A stretch of DNA of 30,254 bases from Triparma columacea (lineage: Eukaryota > Sar > Bolidophyceae > Parmales > Triparmaceae), in the NCBI GenBank assembly GCA_030267965.1, contig BRYA01000714.1, positions 1,956 to 32,209 of the forward strand. Reading direction: 5' to 3'. Positions 29,101-30,254 of the stretch are shown piece by piece (the stretch's first letter is position 1; each line of letters opens with the position of its first letter). A program made the translations under genes and the position numbers. A model generated the notes under the pieces. That model did no database searches, was not told where the DNA came from, and was given only the letters and a program-made list of their open reading frames with translations.

Positions 29101-30254
29101 ATGTCGCAGACACAGAGGAGCTTCATGAAGACTTTCCAGTGAAGGCTGGAAATATATTAATCAAGGCACACACAGTATGGATATTTGAGCCACTTGAGCC
29201 TATTGGAGGTGTGCCACAAACATCAGTGACCTTTACATCAAATATAGACCTTGGCGGTATTTTCTTCACTTCCATTGTGAACAAGCTTTTTACAAAGTTT
29301 CTTGCAACGGTCTCAAATATGAGAAGAAAATTTGATAAGAGCAAAGAAAAAGATGCCTTCAAGAGACAGCAGATCATTGCACAGTTTGAGGAGATTGCAA
29401 TTGAGGGAGCACCAGGGATTGAAAGTCACTTTGACGAGATTGAAGGAGCTCAAGAGATCAGTAGTGCATTGTCTGGACAGACATTGATAAAGGCAGAGAA
29501 GGGAATGGGGTGGGGGAAGACTTCAATAACTGTGAGAGCACCCCACAAGGAAGTTGCAGCATTCTTCTGGGACCTTGAAAGCCGAGTTGACCCCCAGCTT
29601 GTGATTCACAGAGTTAACAACAAGACACTTGTAATCACAGTTGAACACGAAGGGCATTTCACAGCTGTAAGGTTCTCAGAGGCTGGCCAGATGAAGACAG
29701 AGGTTGAAATGATGACTAGACAAATAGGTTTAGGAAAAGCTGCCAGCAAAAAGAGTGCAATTAAGCACCTGAACATGGCAACTGATGCTGCTTACTACTT
29801 TGATAATCTGCTCAAGAGCACAGAAGCAGGGGAACAGGATGGGAGGAGATTTGGAGAGCAGCTGATGAAGAGAGTGAAGAAAGGGACTGTTGGGGACAGT
29901 AATGTAGAGGCTGTGAGGCAATTTATTGCTGCCAATAGGGCACTGAGAGAGACTACGGAGCAGCATTGTTTCACAAGAACTATGTTGTTTGCTGTGGTTA
30001 TTAACAAACTTAAAATGAGAGCAACAAATGAGGGAGAAGATAAGAGTGAGGAGGAAGTCAGGGGGTGGGAGATTGGGAGTGCAATGAAAGCAGTCATGTT
30101 GACTACTTTGACTGCAAAGCATGCTGTGGATGAATGGGCACATCAATTCACTGAAGTGCAAAAAGTCATGAATGAACAACAATGGTTAAGGCCCATGCTT
30201 GAGGAGGTTGTTATGCATTTATTTATGAAGTCAAAATTAGGCTTAAAGGCAAGG
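26187..30254 (+). CDS. giant protein with tandem START-like lipid-binding modules (5' part, incomplete)
   Basis: The frame is open from the ATG at 26187 to the window edge without an intron: at least 1356 residues. Residues 1-110 are hydrophilic and low in structure. A helical RGS-like or bundle segment (LLSRGAVEGLLDDSTGDDTR, then EFLYDD) may follow. From about residue 401 there are repeated START-type units. Unit 1 (401-565) has SYMLAFVPLTEYPGG and NVCRVTRIQTVDLKFSG. Unit 2 (651-818) has KLPFPFYKREFVMRYVWQK, MSVAFVPAKD, and a strand pattern ending LTQYMDTGGHIPVKIVD, the classic START C-terminal signature. Unit 3 (874-1053) has PCTLFYITTRNLG and TVWIFEPLEP. Unit 4 (from about 1108) begins GWGKTSITVRAPHKEVAAFF and is shorter. 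Such proteins are expected to bind lipids. Codon use drifts from GC-rich at the 5' end toward A/T-rich after about 27400. Confidence 0.85.
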   Translation, partial: MDRRVMGLSEEIVSSIDQRGGSDREDPSFKGMEGEKPPRRIDAPDQEAPPGDGSQPDNNASNQHDNVLLKTKSKNIARTNNRPPTNSNHNTCKLFQSKLLSRGAVEGLLDDSTGDDTRKFLRLADLVHETPDKVVDFLLSESKEGKFRRHIVHEFLYDDDNSCSRRILYWQHYGSGNKFVEYLLDMRVKCNATDDLNNYTIDINSINTNEDNNNLPEEAVSKLAEILGSTRKAKRGKIGMGLMTVSEIDFGQAAVVFVGTLVSEERETDIVSSSDSSSKPSNVLKQASKAFIGTPSSGVKGFFSIKSLGSTISEGSVKEVFDSFKEVFKEVGRQFRQPDVIDMRRKKHFVEVVLPNVPTLTEEEDRMLESVAGLEEKLYKKGKRVKGTLKEGIDKFLWREGDNVWAAFGVTVDKSAEAVLAEQSLFDTYDASSIHIRENGKLPRVVRENVDGSRSLQDHSGIRLPGPVKDRLFEAWVTWKEIKSSSGKTSYMLAFVPLTEYPGGGFKDLSKEGFVLAETTGVYFFNEIAPNVCRVTRIQTVDLKFSGIHKTVMDNAIEYLAKNQLVEANRLQEKFKRNSKNVDAEVRGALAERMREGVELEDDQKKLFGEMEELFGGENEEGWGPLESPYEGVKMEIKYKQQEKGKKTLTFGRAECITDCSAEEAAAWFFEYCSRERMAVDRKEGNPARLEIMKSDEGSVNEKVFVTVRKLPFPFYKREFVMRYVWQKGYQDGNMSVAFVPAKDQVDYGENLGTLVKATTSGVLTAKNIEDQNGILQCKLTLTQYMDTGGHIPVKIVDRSTPRVLSTIATLRDSFNRDEEVDKAALASLANIIKNEHQDYTDDEKVAIRKGKEFYEKCEEDENFEDLKSPDKRVKMRLVHVDGASSGTGFATTVVDASVEECAASEFAKLGNREHKRTAKVSGITDLKVVTVNPCTLFYITTRNLGLPGFSPRDGRSKVTWFKQQDGKVIIDVADTEELHEDFPVKAGNILIKAHTVWIFEPLEPIGGVPQTSVTFTSNIDLGGIFFTSIVNKLFTKFLATVSNMRRKFDKSKEKDAFKRQQIIAQFEEIAIEGAPGIESHFDEIEGAQEISSALSGQTLIKAEKGMGWGKTSITVRAPHKEVAAFFWDLESRVDPQLVIHRVNNKTLVITVEHEGHFTAVRFSEAGQMKTEVEMMTRQIGLGKAASKKSAIKHLNMATDAAYYFDNLLKSTEAGEQDGRRFGEQLMKRVKKGTVGDSNVEAVRQFIAANRALRETTEQHCFTRTMLFAVVINKLKMRATNEGEDKSEEEVRGWEIGSAMKAVMLTTLTAKHAVDEWAHQFTEVQKVMNEQQWLRPMLEEVVMHLFMKSKLGLKAR

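Noticed and set aside
1..30254. tRNA, rRNA or other structural RNA genes
   Set aside because: I looked for cloverleaf-like arms and conserved tRNA boxes in the intergenic stretches and saw none; a covariance-model scan would be needed to exclude small RNAs.

Overview
This is a gene-dense eukaryotic nuclear window. Most genes carry short introns of about 80-300 bp with GT-AG borders, and the donors are strikingly often GTGAG. Neighbouring genes alternate in orientation, and both divergent and convergent neighbours are packed within 50-220 bp. The gene content points to a photosynthetic stramenopile, most likely a bolidophyte/Parmales relative (Triparma-like) or another diatom-related alga. The clues are a signal-peptide-bearing ubiquitin-like protein of the kind used in complex-plastid import, a large multi-START protein, GxGxV-type SH3-like repeat modules and mitochondrial/plastid-style presequences. 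The lineage call is inference; no marker gene here proves it.

Layout. 1-737 (+): 3' end of an unrecognised gene. 738-2038: non-coding, with a diverged 258-bp direct repeat. 2039-3190 (+): BUD23 18S rRNA methyltransferase. 3404-3943 (-): small probable mitoribosomal protein (mL59/mL64 type). 4163-5605 (-): major facilitator transporter. 6124-8459 (+): ankyrin-like/coiled-coil/acidic protein. 8560-9861 (-): BMT5-like rRNA methyltransferase with a 21-residue polyQ tract. 10559-15823 (+): seven-exon gene fusing an N-terminal membrane anchor, an APP1-type HAD phosphatase domain and about eight SH3-like modules. 15907-17157 (-): two-pore potassium-channel-like protein. 17252-17786 (+): glycine cleavage H protein. 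17925-19263 (-): protein with six near-identical 40-residue repeats. 19404-20726 (+): class 3 lipase. 20727-21409: G-rich tract, then an AT-rich island. 21410-23178 (+): four-exon bioA. 23274-24226 (-): secreted/organellar ubiquitin-like fusion. 24281-25342 (+): pyrroline-5-carboxylate reductase-like protein with a signal peptide. 26187-30254 (+): 5' part of a giant START-repeat gene that runs off the window.

Functionally the genes are mostly unrelated. Two act on rRNA (BUD23 and BMT5-like) and one probably belongs to the mitoribosome. GCSH, bioA and the P5CR-like protein are metabolic, with GCSH and bioA likely mitochondrial. The lipase, the APP1 phosphatase and the START protein all suggest lipid handling or membrane contacts.

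The strongest candidates for something undescribed are: (i) the ubiquitin-like protein, whose 76-residue domain is flanked by RGG on both sides, lacks the K48 and K63 equivalents and carries a 153-residue tail; (ii) the APP1-SH3-repeat fusion; (iii) a TTCGCTC/TCGC motif recurring just upstream of 3' splice sites in introns of unrelated genes; (iv) the 120-bp repeat gene with alternating K/R repeats.
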